The position numbers were made by a program, and so were the translations under genes. Shown in pieces: positions 24,517 through 32,884 of a stretch of 58,882 nt of DNA. This DNA comes from Noviherbaspirillum malthae. GTDB taxonomy: Bacteria; Pseudomonadota; Gammaproteobacteria; Burkholderiales; Burkholderiaceae_D. Below the pieces are notes generated by a model that saw nothing but the letters and a program-made list of their open reading frames with translations, was not told the DNA's origin and made no database searches. The stretch is taken from positions 1 to 58,882 of the forward strand of contig NZ_JACYXF010000035.1 of NCBI RefSeq assembly GCF_015352985.1. Direction: 5' to 3'. Position 1 is the first letter of the stretch. The number at the start of each line of letters is the position of its first letter.

Positions 24517-25587
24517 TTATGCCTTTGCTTCGTACCAAGTCTGCGAGCGGTTGACGACACCAACGACTAGCAGCATTACAGGGACTTCGATGAGAACGCC
24601 GACGACCGTCGCCAAAGCAGCGCCGGACTGAAATCCGAATAGGCTAATGGCGGTAGCTACTGCCAGCTCAAAGAAGTTAGACGCTCCGATGAGACTGGAT
24701 GGACCAGCAACGCAATGGGCGACGCCCAACTTCCGGTTCAGGAGATACGCAAGACCCGAGTTGAAGAACACCTGAATCAGGATGGGCACCGCCAAGATGG
24801 CGATGACTAGCGGCTGCTCCGTGATTGCTTCACCCTGGAAGGCAAACAGGAGCACAAGGGTGAGAAGCAGCGCCGAAATCGAGAACGGGCCAAGTTTTCC
24901 GACCGCGCGCTCCAAATGACCCGGTCCCTTGGCTAGCAAGGACTTGCGAATCAGCTGCGCGAGGATGACCGGCACAATAATGTACAGGCCAACCGACGTA
25001 ATCAAAGTGTCCCACGGCACAGTGATGGAAGACAGTCCGAGCAAAAGTGCGACTAACGGAGCGAACGCCACAATCATGATGGCGTCGTTGAGCGCGACCT
25101 GGGACAGCGTGAAGTACGGGTCACCTTTGCAGAGTTGGCTCCACACGAAAACCATGGCCGTGCACGGAGCGGCTGCGAGCAGGATAAGCCCCGCAATGTA
25201 GCTGTCCAGCTGGTCCGCCGGAAGCCATGCAGCAAAGACGTGGCGGACGAAAATCCATCCGAGTAATGCCATCGAAAACGGTTTTACCAGCCAGTTGATG
25301 GCGAGAGTTACGCCGATACCGCGCCAATGCCCCTTTACCTGCGAAAGCGCACCAAAGTCTATCTTGATGAGCATTGGGATAATCATCACCCAGATGAGAA
25401 TCCCGACGGGGATATTGACCTGTGCAACTTCGAGCTGTGCGATTCCTTGGAAGACTGACGGAAATGCTTTTCCCAGGAGGATGCCGGCAATAATGCAGAG
25501 GGCTACCCATATGGTTAGGTAGCGCTCGAAAAACCCAATTGCCGGAGCGGCGCCGTCGGTGACAGCAGTAGTGTGAGACGTAGTCAT
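24517..25587 (-). CDS. arsB/acr3: Arsenite efflux permease, ACR3 family
   Basis: 356 aa from the ATG at 25585-25587; the frame is open upstream but that part is not membrane-like. About ten helices. The signature of the family is present: the fourth-helix Cys in AAAPCTAMVFVWS and the later ASNFFELAVATAISLFG. Extrudes As(OH)3 across the inner membrane using proton motive force. It lies between the two arsC genes. Confidence 0.93.
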   Translation of the reverse strand: MTTSHTTAVTDGAAPAIGFFERYLTIWVALCIIAGILLGKAFPSVFQGIAQLEVAQVNIPVGILIWVMIIPMLIKIDFGALSQVKGHWRGIGVTLAINWLVKPFSMALLGWIFVRHVFAAWLPADQLDSYIAGLILLAAAPCTAMVFVWSQLCKGDPYFTLSQVALNDAIMIVAFAPLVALLLGLSSITVPWDTLITSVGLYIIVPVILAQLIRKSLLAKGPGHLERAVGKLGPFSISALLLTLVLLFAFQGEAITEQPLVIAILAVPILIQVFFNSGLAYLLNRKLGVAHCVAGPSSLIGASNFFELAVATAISLFGFQSGAALATVVGVLIEVPVMLLVVGVVNRSQTWYEAKA

Positions 25588-25642
25588 TGTGGTTCGGAAG
25601 ATGAATGTGCCGCGCCTCGTGAAAGCACGGCGGTAGAACGAG

Positions 25643-26152
25643 TTAGGCGGGCGTGACGGGTGTATCCCCAATCTTCTTGATTTCCTGCTGAATGGCGTGC
25701 TTTTCGAGCATGTTGAGCGGCAGGCTGACAAATGCATTCATGCGGGCCATGATTTGCTTGAAAATCATTTCGAATGCGTCGCGCTTTTCTTCATCTGTGC
25801 CTTCAACGGCTGCCGGGTCTTCGAAGCCCCAATGCGCAGTTGCAGGATGGCCGGGCCAAATAGGGCATTCTTCACCTGCAGCGTTGTCGCAAACCGTGAT
25901 GATGAAGTCCATATGGGGTGCACCAGGAGCGGCAAACTCATCCCAGCTCTTGCTCCGCAAATTGTCGATTGGGTAACCAGTCTTCTTCACCTGTTCGACG
26001 GCGAACGGATTGACCTTGCCGCCAGGCTTGCTTCCAGCGCTGAAGCCCTGAAAGCGCCCATGTCCCATAGTAGTTACGAGTGCTTCTGCCATGATGGAAC
26101 GTGCGGAGTTGCCCGTGCAGAGAAACAGCACGTTGAAAGTCTTGTCGGTCAT
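25643..26152 (-). CDS. arsC2: Arsenate reductase, low-molecular-weight phosphatase (thioredoxin) type
   Basis: 169 aa from the ATG at 26150-26152; the longer frame lacks a ribosome site. The phosphate loop LCTGNSARS (C12-x5-R) and the downstream Cys residues in ITVCDNAAGEECPIWPG mark the thiol-relay class of arsenate reductases. Eight bases after the GNAT gene. A C-terminal extension (HAIQQEIKKIGD) goes beyond the minimal enzyme. It may be coupled to thioredoxin or mycothiol-like systems; thioredoxin is more likely here. Confidence 0.9.
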   Translation of the reverse strand: MTDKTFNVLFLCTGNSARSIMAEALVTTMGHGRFQGFSAGSKPGGKVNPFAVEQVKKTGYPIDNLRSKSWDEFAAPGAPHMDFIITVCDNAAGEECPIWPGHPATAHWGFEDPAAVEGTDEEKRDAFEMIFKQIMARMNAFVSLPLNMLEKHAIQQEIKKIGDTPVTPA

Positions 26153-26160
26153 GATTTTTC

Positions 26161-26607
26161 CTAAGGTTCTTGGATAAGGCGCCGCCGCATGCAGACAGCT
26201 TGCGACGGACATAAACTAGAAAATTCGGCTGTTTTCTGTAGTTCAGACGGTGCCGCGTGGCGCTCGATGAGTTCATACCCACGGCGCTCGAAGAAATCGG
26301 CTGCGGTTGTCGTGAGCAGGTAGAGGTTTTCCACGCCGGTTCGCCGAGCATGCTCCTCTATGGCGTCGGTCAATTGCTTGCCAAGCCCGGTGAACCGGTT
26401 TTCCGGCCGTACGGCGAGGGAGCGCAAGAGCGCATCTTTGCCGTATCGCTCCAACCCCACTAACCCAAGGACAGACCGCCCACCTTCCGCGACCAGGAAA
26501 TCAACGAGGTGCGCAGTGGTCAGGTCTTGGTGCGGGAGGCCGGCGTCCTCGAGTAAGCCGAGGACTGCCGGCAGGTCTTGTGATGCGGCGAACCGAAGCG
26601 GGGTCAT
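26161..26607 (-). CDS. arsN2: GNAT N-acetyltransferase of the ars operon (ArsN2-like)
   Basis: 148 aa with the acetyl-CoA loop RFTGLGKQL and the GNAT core (LRSLAVRPENR...LYLLTTTAADFFERRGYE). Its position between arsI and arsC matches the ArsN2 group. ArsN1-type proteins are known to acetylate the amino group of arsenic-containing amino acid analogues; for ArsN2 the substrate is not settled. The start lies 3 nt after the arsI stop. Confidence 0.8.
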   Translation of the reverse strand: MTPLRFAASQDLPAVLGLLEDAGLPHQDLTTAHLVDFLVAEGGRSVLGLVGLERYGKDALLRSLAVRPENRFTGLGKQLTDAIEEHARRTGVENLYLLTTTAADFFERRGYELIERHAAPSELQKTAEFSSLCPSQAVCMRRRLIQEP

Positions 26608-26610
26608 GGT

Positions 26611-27132
26611 TCAGCAGCAGGCGCCCGTTGTGCTCTTCTGCGTATTCGGCACGCAGCACGGTGCGTCTGCCGAAATTTTGATACGCGGTTTGGCGAGCGG
26701 AACGCAGCATGCTTCGGTGCCCGCAGCGGTTTCCCCTGGTGCGGCAATCTTGTTGGGTTCGCCGAAAACGGGAATGGTGTCGAGCGTATGGAAGGTTTCC
26801 CACGCGATTCCGGAGGGGTCATTTACCCAGTATTTGTCGGACTTGGCATAGCAGCACGCTACGCCTTCTTCCTTCTCCACGTCCGGCTGGATGGCACCGA
26901 GGCGGCACTGCATTTCGCTCAGTTCTGTGGCCGACTCAACTTGGATGCCGAGATGGTTCAGGCCCACTTCGGCTCCGCGCTGAGAGATGGCAAAGTTCAC
27001 TCGAGGGTCGTCAAGCATCCACTTCGCATAGTCTGTCTTCACGACGGTCGGTTCGGACGCGAACATGCCGGAATAGAACTTGATGCTGTCGGCAAGGTTG
27101 TCGACGGAGACGTGTACGTGCAGGCGTTTCAT
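26611..27132 (-). CDS. arsI: ArsI, C-As lyase (VOC-family dioxygenase)
   Basis: 173 aa from the ATG at 27130-27132, overlapping the arsR stop (ATGA), with GGAG 8 nt upstream. The vicinal oxygen chelate fold has candidate Fe ligands His5 (KRLHVHVSV), His60 (VGLNHLG) and Glu112 (AWETF). The substrate-binding Cys pair is Cys93-Cys94 in VACCYAKSDKYW. ArsI is known to cleave the C-As bond of trivalent methyl and aromatic arsenicals. The tail carries three more CC pairs (ACCVP, PCCVP, GACC), suggesting extra As(III) binding. Confidence 0.92.
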   Translation of the reverse strand: MKRLHVHVSVDNLADSIKFYSGMFASEPTVVKTDYAKWMLDDPRVNFAISQRGAEVGLNHLGIQVESATELSEMQCRLGAIQPDVEKEEGVACCYAKSDKYWVNDPSGIAWETFHTLDTIPVFGEPNKIAAPGETAAGTEACCVPLAKPRIKISADAPCCVPNTQKSTTGACC

Positions 27133-27467
27133 GAGCAAGCTCCTTCTTTGGAACAGTTGGAAACGCGGACAGGAGAGCAGACGTTCCCGCCGCAGCAGTT
27201 CTCGGTCAAAAACCCGAGCAATCCGTTCATAGCCTCGAAATTGGCCGCATAAATGAGCGAACGGCCTTCGCGCGTCTGTGACACTAGATTGGCGTGCAGC
27301 AACTCCTTCAGATGGAAGGACAGCAAAGACGGAGCGATTCCGACGCCCTCTGCAATCTGCGTGGCCGGTAACCCACTAGGGCCGGCTTGCACCAGCAGAC
27401 GAAATACCGCCAAACGGGTCTCTTGTGCAAGGGCGGCGAGTCCAGCAACAACGCTTTTGACATCCAT
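27129..27467 (-). CDS. arsR: Arsenic-responsive repressor ArsR
   Basis: 112-aa winged-helix regulator of the ArsR/SmtB family (IAEGVGIAPSLLSFHLKELLHANLV). It lacks the ELCVCDL site of the E. coli type. Instead it has C-terminal Cys91, Cys92 and Cys97 (ENCCGGNVC), the arrangement known from the Acidithiobacillus type, plus further Cys at 105 and 111. First gene of the seven-gene operon. Two TTCAA-N6-TTGAA palindromes cover its start region. Confidence 0.93.
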   Translation of the reverse strand: MDVKSVVAGLAALAQETRLAVFRLLVQAGPSGLPATQIAEGVGIAPSLLSFHLKELLHANLVSQTREGRSLIYAANFEAMNGLLGFLTENCCGGNVCSPVRVSNCSKEGACS

Positions 27468-27483
27468 TTCAATATTCCTTGAA
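27468..27483 (-). promoter_or_regulatory. Candidate ArsR operator 1
   Basis: TTCAA-TATTCC-TTGAA. It begins directly at the arsR start codon and covers its ribosome site (AAGGAA on the minus strand). The same architecture recurs 24 bp away. Confidence 0.6.
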
Positions 27484-27491
27484 TTGTTTTA

Positions 27492-27507
27492 TTCAATACT
27501 AGTTGAA
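27492..27507 (-). promoter_or_regulatory. Candidate ArsR operator 2
   Basis: TTCAA-TACTAG-TTGAA, the same five-base arms and six-base spacer as operator 1. The 24-bp centre spacing puts both sites close to the same face of the helix, allowing two repressor dimers. Confidence 0.6.
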
Positions 27508-27635
27508 GTATCATAATTACGCAATGCCTTTATGAGAGCATCAGTGCAAAAACAATATTCACGCGAACTAATATGGAAGAGGTTCCTCGAAAAATTACTT
27601 GCCATACGTTGGCGGTAAAAATCTCGATTTTTTTC

Positions 27636-27666
27636 TTGACCTTCCCGCCGTGGGAAGCCTTAGACT
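27636..27666 (+). promoter_or_regulatory. CueR-type promoter 1 (copL-like operon)
   Basis: TTGACC (27636-27641), a 19-bp spacer and TAGACT (27661-27666). The spacer carries the dyad TTCC-N7-GGAA typical of CueR. The 19-bp spacing is the hallmark of MerR-family promoters that are twisted open by the activator. Confidence 0.8.
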
Positions 27667-27718
27667 GATAAGCGTGAAAGTTGCCTAAACCAATTTTTCC
27701 GTGTGATAGACTTTTGAA

Positions 27719-28153
27719 ATGAACCGCGTCCTCAAGACATTTTTGCTTTGGCTGTTGATAGCCGCTCTGCCTCTCCAAGGCATGGCCGCTGTTATCAAAG
27801 CGTCTTGTGGACCGCGTCATCACGACATGTCATCCGTGATGATGATGAAGGGACACCATTCCCATGATGAAGCTACTGCACCTCACCAGCACGATGACGC
27901 AGGAAACACCGTAGTTGCTGATGACGCACAAAAAGCCTCAGCCAAAAAGAGTGCTGAAGCTAAGCAAGGCCCCCATCTTTCTTACTGCAGTGCCTGTGCA
28001 GCTTGCTGTTTCGGTGCTGCCGCTCCCCCGCCGTCCGTTTCCTTGACTCCTGACTTCAGTACCGTCGAAGCGGCAGTCATTCCTCCCGTTGTATCGTTCA
28101 CCGGCTTCATTCCGGCTGGTCTCGAACGCCCTCCAAGACATCTTTCCGCTTAA
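27719..28153 (+). CDS. copL: CopL/DUF2946-like exported metal-binding protein
   Basis: 144 aa with an N-terminal signal peptide (LLWLLIAALPLQGMAAV). The mature part is rich in His, Met and Cys: HHDMSSVMMMKGHHSHDEATAPH in the first half and YCSACAACC near residue 90. It ends with the FIPAGLERPPR motif seen in DUF2946/CopL proteins. First gene behind a CueR promoter. CopL is known as a copper-responsive factor before copAB in xanthomonads; a role as periplasmic Cu binder is inferred. Confidence 0.75.
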   Translation: MNRVLKTFLLWLLIAALPLQGMAAVIKASCGPRHHDMSSVMMMKGHHSHDEATAPHQHDDAGNTVVADDAQKASAKKSAEAKQGPHLSYCSACAACCFGAAAPPPSVSLTPDFSTVEAAVIPPVVSFTGFIPAGLERPPRHLSA

Positions 28154-28260
28154 TCGTCGCCTAGAGCTGACGACGGGCTTCATTCGCTTGTCCGGTCACG
28201 CTCCTTCGCAGGTTCACGTGCATTTGTTCGCACGTACGTTCTATCGATTTGAGGGAAATG

Positions 28261-28593
28261 ATGTCAACCAAACAATGGCTAGCGGTCGCCGCATGGGCCT
28301 TATTGCCCATTGCCGCTTCTGCACAACAAGAACAGGCCAAATACAACCCCGCTGACGCAAATGCGCCGGTCAATACTGTGCCTTATGAGTCCGCCTTCAA
28401 AGGCTTCCGCTCGTCCAGCGATGAACAAGCATCGCCGGACAAGGTTTGGCGCGCCGCCAACGATGAAATGGGCAAGCTCGGAGGGCACGCCGGTCATATG
28501 AAATCTGGCCAAAGTCAGCCCACTGCTTCCCCCGCCGTCGAAAAAGCTTCGGAAAAGCAAGGCAATGCTGTCGACCACAGCAAGCATCACTAA
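28261..28593 (+). CDS. Small periplasmic protein of the copper operon
   Basis: 110 aa from the ATG at 28261, with GAGGG 5 nt upstream; an ATG one codon earlier is equally possible. A signal peptide ends ASAQQ. The mature part has YESAFKGFRSSSDEQASPDKVWRAANDEMG-like composition and a His-rich end (GGHAGHM and DHSKHH). Not assigned to a named family. It lies just before the outer-membrane factor and shares its transcript, so a role in periplasmic copper handling is inferred. Confidence 0.65.
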   Translation: MSTKQWLAVAAWALLPIAASAQQEQAKYNPADANAPVNTVPYESAFKGFRSSSDEQASPDKVWRAANDEMGKLGGHAGHMKSGQSQPTASPAVEKASEKQGNAVDHSKHH

Positions 28594-28603
28594 GGGGATA
28601 ACA

Positions 28604-30025
28604 ATGACGAAAAAGAACCTTATCCCGCATCGTTCGATTCTGGCAACGGGGCTTCTGAGCATCTTCCTGACTGGTTGCGCCACGTTCTCTGCCGACGGCG
28701 GACTTGATAACGTGTCTGCCATGACCAAGGAGCGTACTGGCCAGGATGTGCGCTTTTCCAAGCCAACGTCAGATACCAGCAGTACGACTTCCGACGCGGT
28801 CAGCCAGTTATTGGCCAAGCCGCTGACGCCGGATACGGCTGTGCAGATTGCTTTGGCAAACAACAAGTCGCTGCAGGCTTCTTTCGCCGAGCTTGGCGTT
28901 GCAGAAGCTGACCGGGTTCAGGCTGGCCGCATCCGTAATCCCAGCTTTTCATTCGGCCGCATGCGCGGGGGCGAGGACGTCGAAATCGAGCGAAGCGTCA
29001 TGTTCGACTTGCTCGGAATCGTCACCATGCCATTTCGCAGCGGTATAGAAAACCGGCGCTTTGAACAGGCAAAGCTGCAGGCTGCCTCGCAAGCCGTGCA
29101 GCTGGCCGCCGATACCCGGCGTGCCTACTTCAATGCAGTAGCCGCAGAGCAGACTGCGAAATACATGGAGCAAGTCCAGGCTGCTGCTGATGCCGGCGCC
29201 GAACTGTCACAGCGGCTGGCACGAGTAGGCAACGTCAGCAAGCTGGACCAGGCACGAGAGCAAGTCTTCTATGCGGACGCTACCGCGCAGGTTGCACGCG
29301 CTCGACATAACGCCACCGCGGCGCGTGAACAACTCACTCGCCTCCTCGGCTTGTGGGGCAAGAACACCGCTTTCACGCTCCCAGACCGGTTGCCAGACCT
29401 GCCTAAGGCTCCGACCGAGATGTCCAATGCGGAACAGTTGGCGATGGAGCAACGCTTGGACATCCAAATGTCCAAGCGTGACGCCCATGCCACTGCCAGT
29501 GCGCTTGGTTTGACCAAGGCGACCCGCTTCATCAACGTTCTGGACGCTGGCTATACCAACAAGAGCGAGACAGGTGCGCCTCGCGCGAACGGCTATGAAA
29601 TCGAGCTGGAGCTTCCCATTTTCGACTGGAGCGGCGCCCGTACCGCCAAGGCCGAAGCGCTGTACATGCAATCCGTGTATCGGACCGCCGACCTGGCCGT
29701 GCGTGCCCGGTCACAAGTTCGTGAAGCCTACTCGGCATACCGCACGACCTATGACCTGGCAAAGCACTACCAATCCGAAGTCGTCCCTTTGAGGAAGAAG
29801 ATTTCGGATGAGGTCCTGCTTCGCTACAACGGCATGCTGGCCAGTGTCTTCGAACTGTTATCCGACGCCCGTGACCAGGTCAGCAGCGTCAACGCCGCTA
29901 TCGAAGCACAGCGCGACTTCTGGATAGCCGAGACCGACCTGCAAGCCGCCATCAACGGTACTGGCGGTGGAAACGTACAAATTCGTAGCGCCGCGCCTTC
30001 GGAAGCCGGCGCCGCAGAACACTGA
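28604..30025 (+). CDS. Outer-membrane factor lipoprotein (TolC/CusC family)
   Basis: 473 aa from the ATG at 28604, which follows AAGGGG and lies 10 nt after the preceding stop. The lipobox FLTGCA gives a lipid-anchored N-terminus. The long alpha-helical hairpins of the OMF family are seen twice (ALANNKSLQASFAELGVAEA and the repeat after residue 280). No RND pump or adaptor lies beside it, so it may use the CusBA proteins encoded elsewhere in the window or serve the copper oxidase operon in another way. Confidence 0.85.
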   Translation: MTKKNLIPHRSILATGLLSIFLTGCATFSADGGLDNVSAMTKERTGQDVRFSKPTSDTSSTTSDAVSQLLAKPLTPDTAVQIALANNKSLQASFAELGVAEADRVQAGRIRNPSFSFGRMRGGEDVEIERSVMFDLLGIVTMPFRSGIENRRFEQAKLQAASQAVQLAADTRRAYFNAVAAEQTAKYMEQVQAAADAGAELSQRLARVGNVSKLDQAREQVFYADATAQVARARHNATAAREQLTRLLGLWGKNTAFTLPDRLPDLPKAPTEMSNAEQLAMEQRLDIQMSKRDAHATASALGLTKATRFINVLDAGYTNKSETGAPRANGYEIELELPIFDWSGARTAKAEALYMQSVYRTADLAVRARSQVREAYSAYRTTYDLAKHYQSEVVPLRKKISDEVLLRYNGMLASVFELLSDARDQVSSVNAAIEAQRDFWIAETDLQAAINGTGGGNVQIRSAAPSEAGAAEH

Positions 30026-30038
30026 ACAAGGAATAGAA

Positions 30039-31436
30039 ATGGTTTCGCGTAGAGATTTTTTCACAGGCGCCGCCGCATTGGTGGGCGCGGGTGTAGTCAG
30101 CCGCGTAGGCGCGGCCTCCTTGCCGGAAGCACCGGTGATGGAAAGCGCTGCGACCGCAGCTCCTCTTATTCCTCCCAATGGGCGCCCATACAACCCGGTC
30201 GTCACACTCAACGGCTGGTCGCTGCCCTGGCGCATGAACAACGGCGTCAAGGAATTTCACCTAGTGGCAGAACCAGTCGTGCGTGAACTTGCGCCTGGCA
30301 TGAAAGCCAACCTGTGGGGCTACAACGGTCAGTCGCCGGGCCCGACCATCGAAGTGGTCGAAGGTGACCGTGTCCGCATTTTCGTCACCAATCGCCTGCC
30401 CGAGCACACTAGTATCCACTGGCATGGCCAGCGCCTGCCGAATGGGATGGATGGGGTGACCGGCTTGACTCAGCCTGGCATCCCGTCCGGCAAAACCTTT
30501 GTGTACGAGTTCGAGGCAAAGCGCCCGGGCACCTTCATGTACCACCCGCATGCAGATGAAATGACGCAGATGGCCATGGGCATGATGGGCTTTTGGGTTA
30601 CCCATCCGAAGAATTCGAATTTCATGAAGGTGGACCGTGATTTCGTTTTCTTGCTCAGCAATTACGACATCGAGCCCGGCAGCTTCACACCGAAGGTCAA
30701 TACGATGCTGGACTTTAACCTGTTCACTTTCAACAGCCGCGTCTTCCCGGGCATCGACTCGATGAATGTGCGTCAGGGCGACCGAGTCCGTATCCGCTTT
30801 GGCAACCTGACGATGACGAACCACCCTATCCATTTGCATGGCCATGAGTTTGTGGTCACGGGGACTGACGGGGGTTGGACACGTCCGGAATCGCGCTGGC
30901 CGGAAGTCACCACGGATGTGGCTGTTGGCCAGATGCGTGCGATTGAGTTCGATGCGACCGACCTCGGTGACTGGGCTTTCCACTGCCACAAGTCGCATCA
31001 CACCATGAACGCGATGGGACACGACGTCCCGACAATGATTGGTGCTGACCATCGCGGTATCGCGCAAAAAATCAACAAGCTTGTGCCTGACTATATGGTC
31101 ATGGGCGAGCGCGGCATGGCGGATATGGGCGAGATGGAGATGCCGCTGCCTGACAACACGCTACCAATGATGAGCGGCCAAGGCCCGTTCGGCGGTGTCG
31201 AAATGGGGGGCATGTTCACCGTCGTGAAGGTTCGAAAGGACCAGAAACCGGGTGATTACAAAGACCCGGGCTGGTACAAGCACCCGGCCGGCACGGTTGC
31301 CTATGAGTGGAAGGGAGAAACCCCGCCTGCAACCCGGAGCGGTTCAGCGGGTGGCCAGTCCATGCCATCTGCGAATAATTCTGCGAACGTCGAAATGACT
31401 GTTCGCAAACCATCTAGCCATGGTAGCCATCACTAA
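30039..31436 (+). CDS. Multicopper oxidase, Tat-exported
   Basis: 465 aa from the ATG at 30039, with AAGGAA upstream. A twin-arginine signal (SRRDFFTGAAALVGAG) exports it folded. All copper-binding blocks are present: HWHG, HPHAD, HPIHLHGH, and the C-terminal HCHKSHHTMNAM that carries the Cys-His pair linking type 1 and type 3 sites. The C-terminal part is rich in Met and Gly (MADMGEMEMPL, MMSGQGPFGGVEMGGM), as in copper oxidases such as CueO and CopA. Probably oxidises Cu(I) to less toxic Cu(II) in the periplasm. Confidence 0.92.
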   Translation: MVSRRDFFTGAAALVGAGVVSRVGAASLPEAPVMESAATAAPLIPPNGRPYNPVVTLNGWSLPWRMNNGVKEFHLVAEPVVRELAPGMKANLWGYNGQSPGPTIEVVEGDRVRIFVTNRLPEHTSIHWHGQRLPNGMDGVTGLTQPGIPSGKTFVYEFEAKRPGTFMYHPHADEMTQMAMGMMGFWVTHPKNSNFMKVDRDFVFLLSNYDIEPGSFTPKVNTMLDFNLFTFNSRVFPGIDSMNVRQGDRVRIRFGNLTMTNHPIHLHGHEFVVTGTDGGWTRPESRWPEVTTDVAVGQMRAIEFDATDLGDWAFHCHKSHHTMNAMGHDVPTMIGADHRGIAQKINKLVPDYMVMGERGMADMGEMEMPLPDNTLPMMSGQGPFGGVEMGGMFTVVKVRKDQKPGDYKDPGWYKHPAGTVAYEWKGETPPATRSGSAGGQSMPSANNSANVEMTVRKPSSHGSHH

Positions 31437-31478
31437 CCGGCAGCAAAACCAGATAAATCAACAAAGAAAGTAATCGCA

Positions 31479-32000
31479 ATGAAAAAGCACTCTGTACTCA
31501 AGTCCACTACCGCCGCATTGATGGCCGTTACGTTCGCCCTCGGCGCTGGTCTTGCGTATGCACACGGTAATGAGACACATGCCAAGAAGGCTGACGCGCC
31601 CATCTCGACAGACGAGCATGAATTCGGCAAGCAGGGAGACCCGAAGAAGAAGACACGCACCATCACGATTGACATGAACGACACGATGCGTTTTGGTCCA
31701 GCGGACATCACCGTCAAGGAAGGCGAAACAATCAAGTTCGTCGTGGCCAATAAGGGGCAGATGATGCATGAGATGGTCATCGGAACGCTGGATGAGCTCA
31801 AGGCCCATGGTGAGCTGATGAAGAAGCACCCCGGGATGGAGCACGACGAGCCTTATATGGCACACGTCAGTCCGGGCAAGAAAGAGGAAATGGTCTGGCA
31901 GTTCACCAAGGCTGGAGAGTTCTATTACGCCTGCCTGGTACCCGGTCACTTCGAAGCAGGAATGATTGGAAAAATCAAAGTCACAAAGGCAAAGTCATGA
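31479..32000 (+). CDS. Periplasmic cupredoxin
   Basis: 173 aa with a signal peptide ending AYAHG. One plastocyanin/azurin-type domain with a type 1 copper site: His in NKGQMMHEM and C-x4-H-x4-M in ACLVPGHFEAGM. Possibly an electron acceptor or copper carrier for the adjacent multicopper oxidase. It overlaps the next gene by 4 bp (ATGA). Confidence 0.88.
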   Translation: MKKHSVLKSTTAALMAVTFALGAGLAYAHGNETHAKKADAPISTDEHEFGKQGDPKKKTRTITIDMNDTMRFGPADITVKEGETIKFVVANKGQMMHEMVIGTLDELKAHGELMKKHPGMEHDEPYMAHVSPGKKEEMVWQFTKAGEFYYACLVPGHFEAGMIGKIKVTKAKS

Positions 32001-32440
32001 AAAGACACCTAATACTGAAAGCTACAATCGTTGGCATGCTGTCGGTGAATCTGGCGGCCACTGCAGCAAACCCTACCATTGAGGTCTACAAGAGCGAAAG
32101 CTGCGGCTGCTGTTCCGAATGGGTAAAGCACTTGGAAGCCAATGGCTTTACTGTCAAAGCCAAGAACGTGGCTAACCCGTCCGACTACCGAGAAAAATTC
32201 GGGATGCCGGATGAACTTGGCTCATGCCATACCGGTTTTGTTCAAGGCTACGCGCTTGAGGGCCATGTACCGGCAAACGAAATCAAGCGTCTGATTGCAG
32301 AAAAACCGAAAGCAAAAGGGTTGGCAGTCCCTGCAATGCCCGTTGGCTCCCCAGGGATGGAAGGGCCTCGCAAAGACCCGTATGACGTTCTGCTGGTAAA
32401 GGCAGACGGTAAATACTCCGTGTACAAGCACTACAACTGA
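31997..32440 (+). CDS. copG: CopG family copper protein (DUF411)
   Basis: 147 aa with a signal peptide ending ATAA. The mature domain is thioredoxin-like with SCGCC near residue 36 and a further Cys-His pair in LGSCHTG. Members of this family are known to bind a Cu cluster through these Cys and to be widespread in copper-resistance islands. It starts within the cupredoxin stop codon, so the two are coupled. Confidence 0.88.
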   Translation: MKRHLILKATIVGMLSVNLAATAANPTIEVYKSESCGCCSEWVKHLEANGFTVKAKNVANPSDYREKFGMPDELGSCHTGFVQGYALEGHVPANEIKRLIAEKPKAKGLAVPAMPVGSPGMEGPRKDPYDVLLVKADGKYSVYKHYN

Positions 32441-32456
32441 CTCGAAAGGAAGCACC

Positions 32457-32792
32457 ATGAAGACAATCGCTCAACTGGCACTGGTCGCTGCAATCTTTGG
32501 CGTTGCACCAATGACTTTGTATGCTGCAACCGATTCCACCCCTGCAGCCTTATCGTCTGAATCCGCGGGTGAATCTGTGGACGGTGAAGTTCGCAAGGTA
32601 GACAAAGACGCCAAGAAAATCACCATCAAGCATGCTGAGCTGAAGAACCTCGATATGCCGGCAATGACAATGGTCTTCCAGGTAAAGGACCCCGGCATGC
32701 TGGACAAGGTCAAGCAAGGCGACAAGGTAAGCTTTGTCGCGGCGAAGATTGGCGGTCAATTTACCGTAACCCAAATCGACGTTAAGCAATAA
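32457..32792 (+). CDS. cusF: CusF-like periplasmic copper chaperone (copy 1)
   Basis: 111 aa with a signal peptide ending LYAATD. One OB-fold CusF domain: the ligand His is in IKHAEL and the Met pair in MPAMTMVF. E. coli CusF has a Trp that covers Cu(I), two residues before the first Met ligand's Glu; here Met occupies that place. Seven residues separate the GGAAG ribosome site and the start. Last gene of the first copper operon; the next gene has its own CueR promoter. Confidence 0.85.
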   Translation: MKTIAQLALVAAIFGVAPMTLYAATDSTPAALSSESAGESVDGEVRKVDKDAKKITIKHAELKNLDMPAMTMVFQVKDPGMLDKVKQGDKVSFVAAKIGGQFTVTQIDVKQ

Positions 32793-32825
32793 CAGTCCTA
32801 CTCTAGGACCGACAAGCGAAAGCAC

Positions 32826-32856
32826 TTGACCTTACAGCGATGGGAAGGTCTACAGT
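32826..32856 (+). promoter_or_regulatory. CueR-type promoter 2 (copZ)
   Basis: TTGACC (32826-32831), a 19-bp spacer and TACAGT (32851-32856), followed 28 bp later by the copZ start. The dyad ACCTTAC / GGGAAGGT is centred on the spacer. Confidence 0.85.
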
Positions 32857-32884
32857 GAAGTCTCAACCAAATGGAGGTTTCACT

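Noticed and set aside
30261..31067. 268-codon open frame antisense to the multicopper oxidase
   Set aside because: It is a shadow of a GC-rich coding frame, with no ribosome site and no family resemblance.
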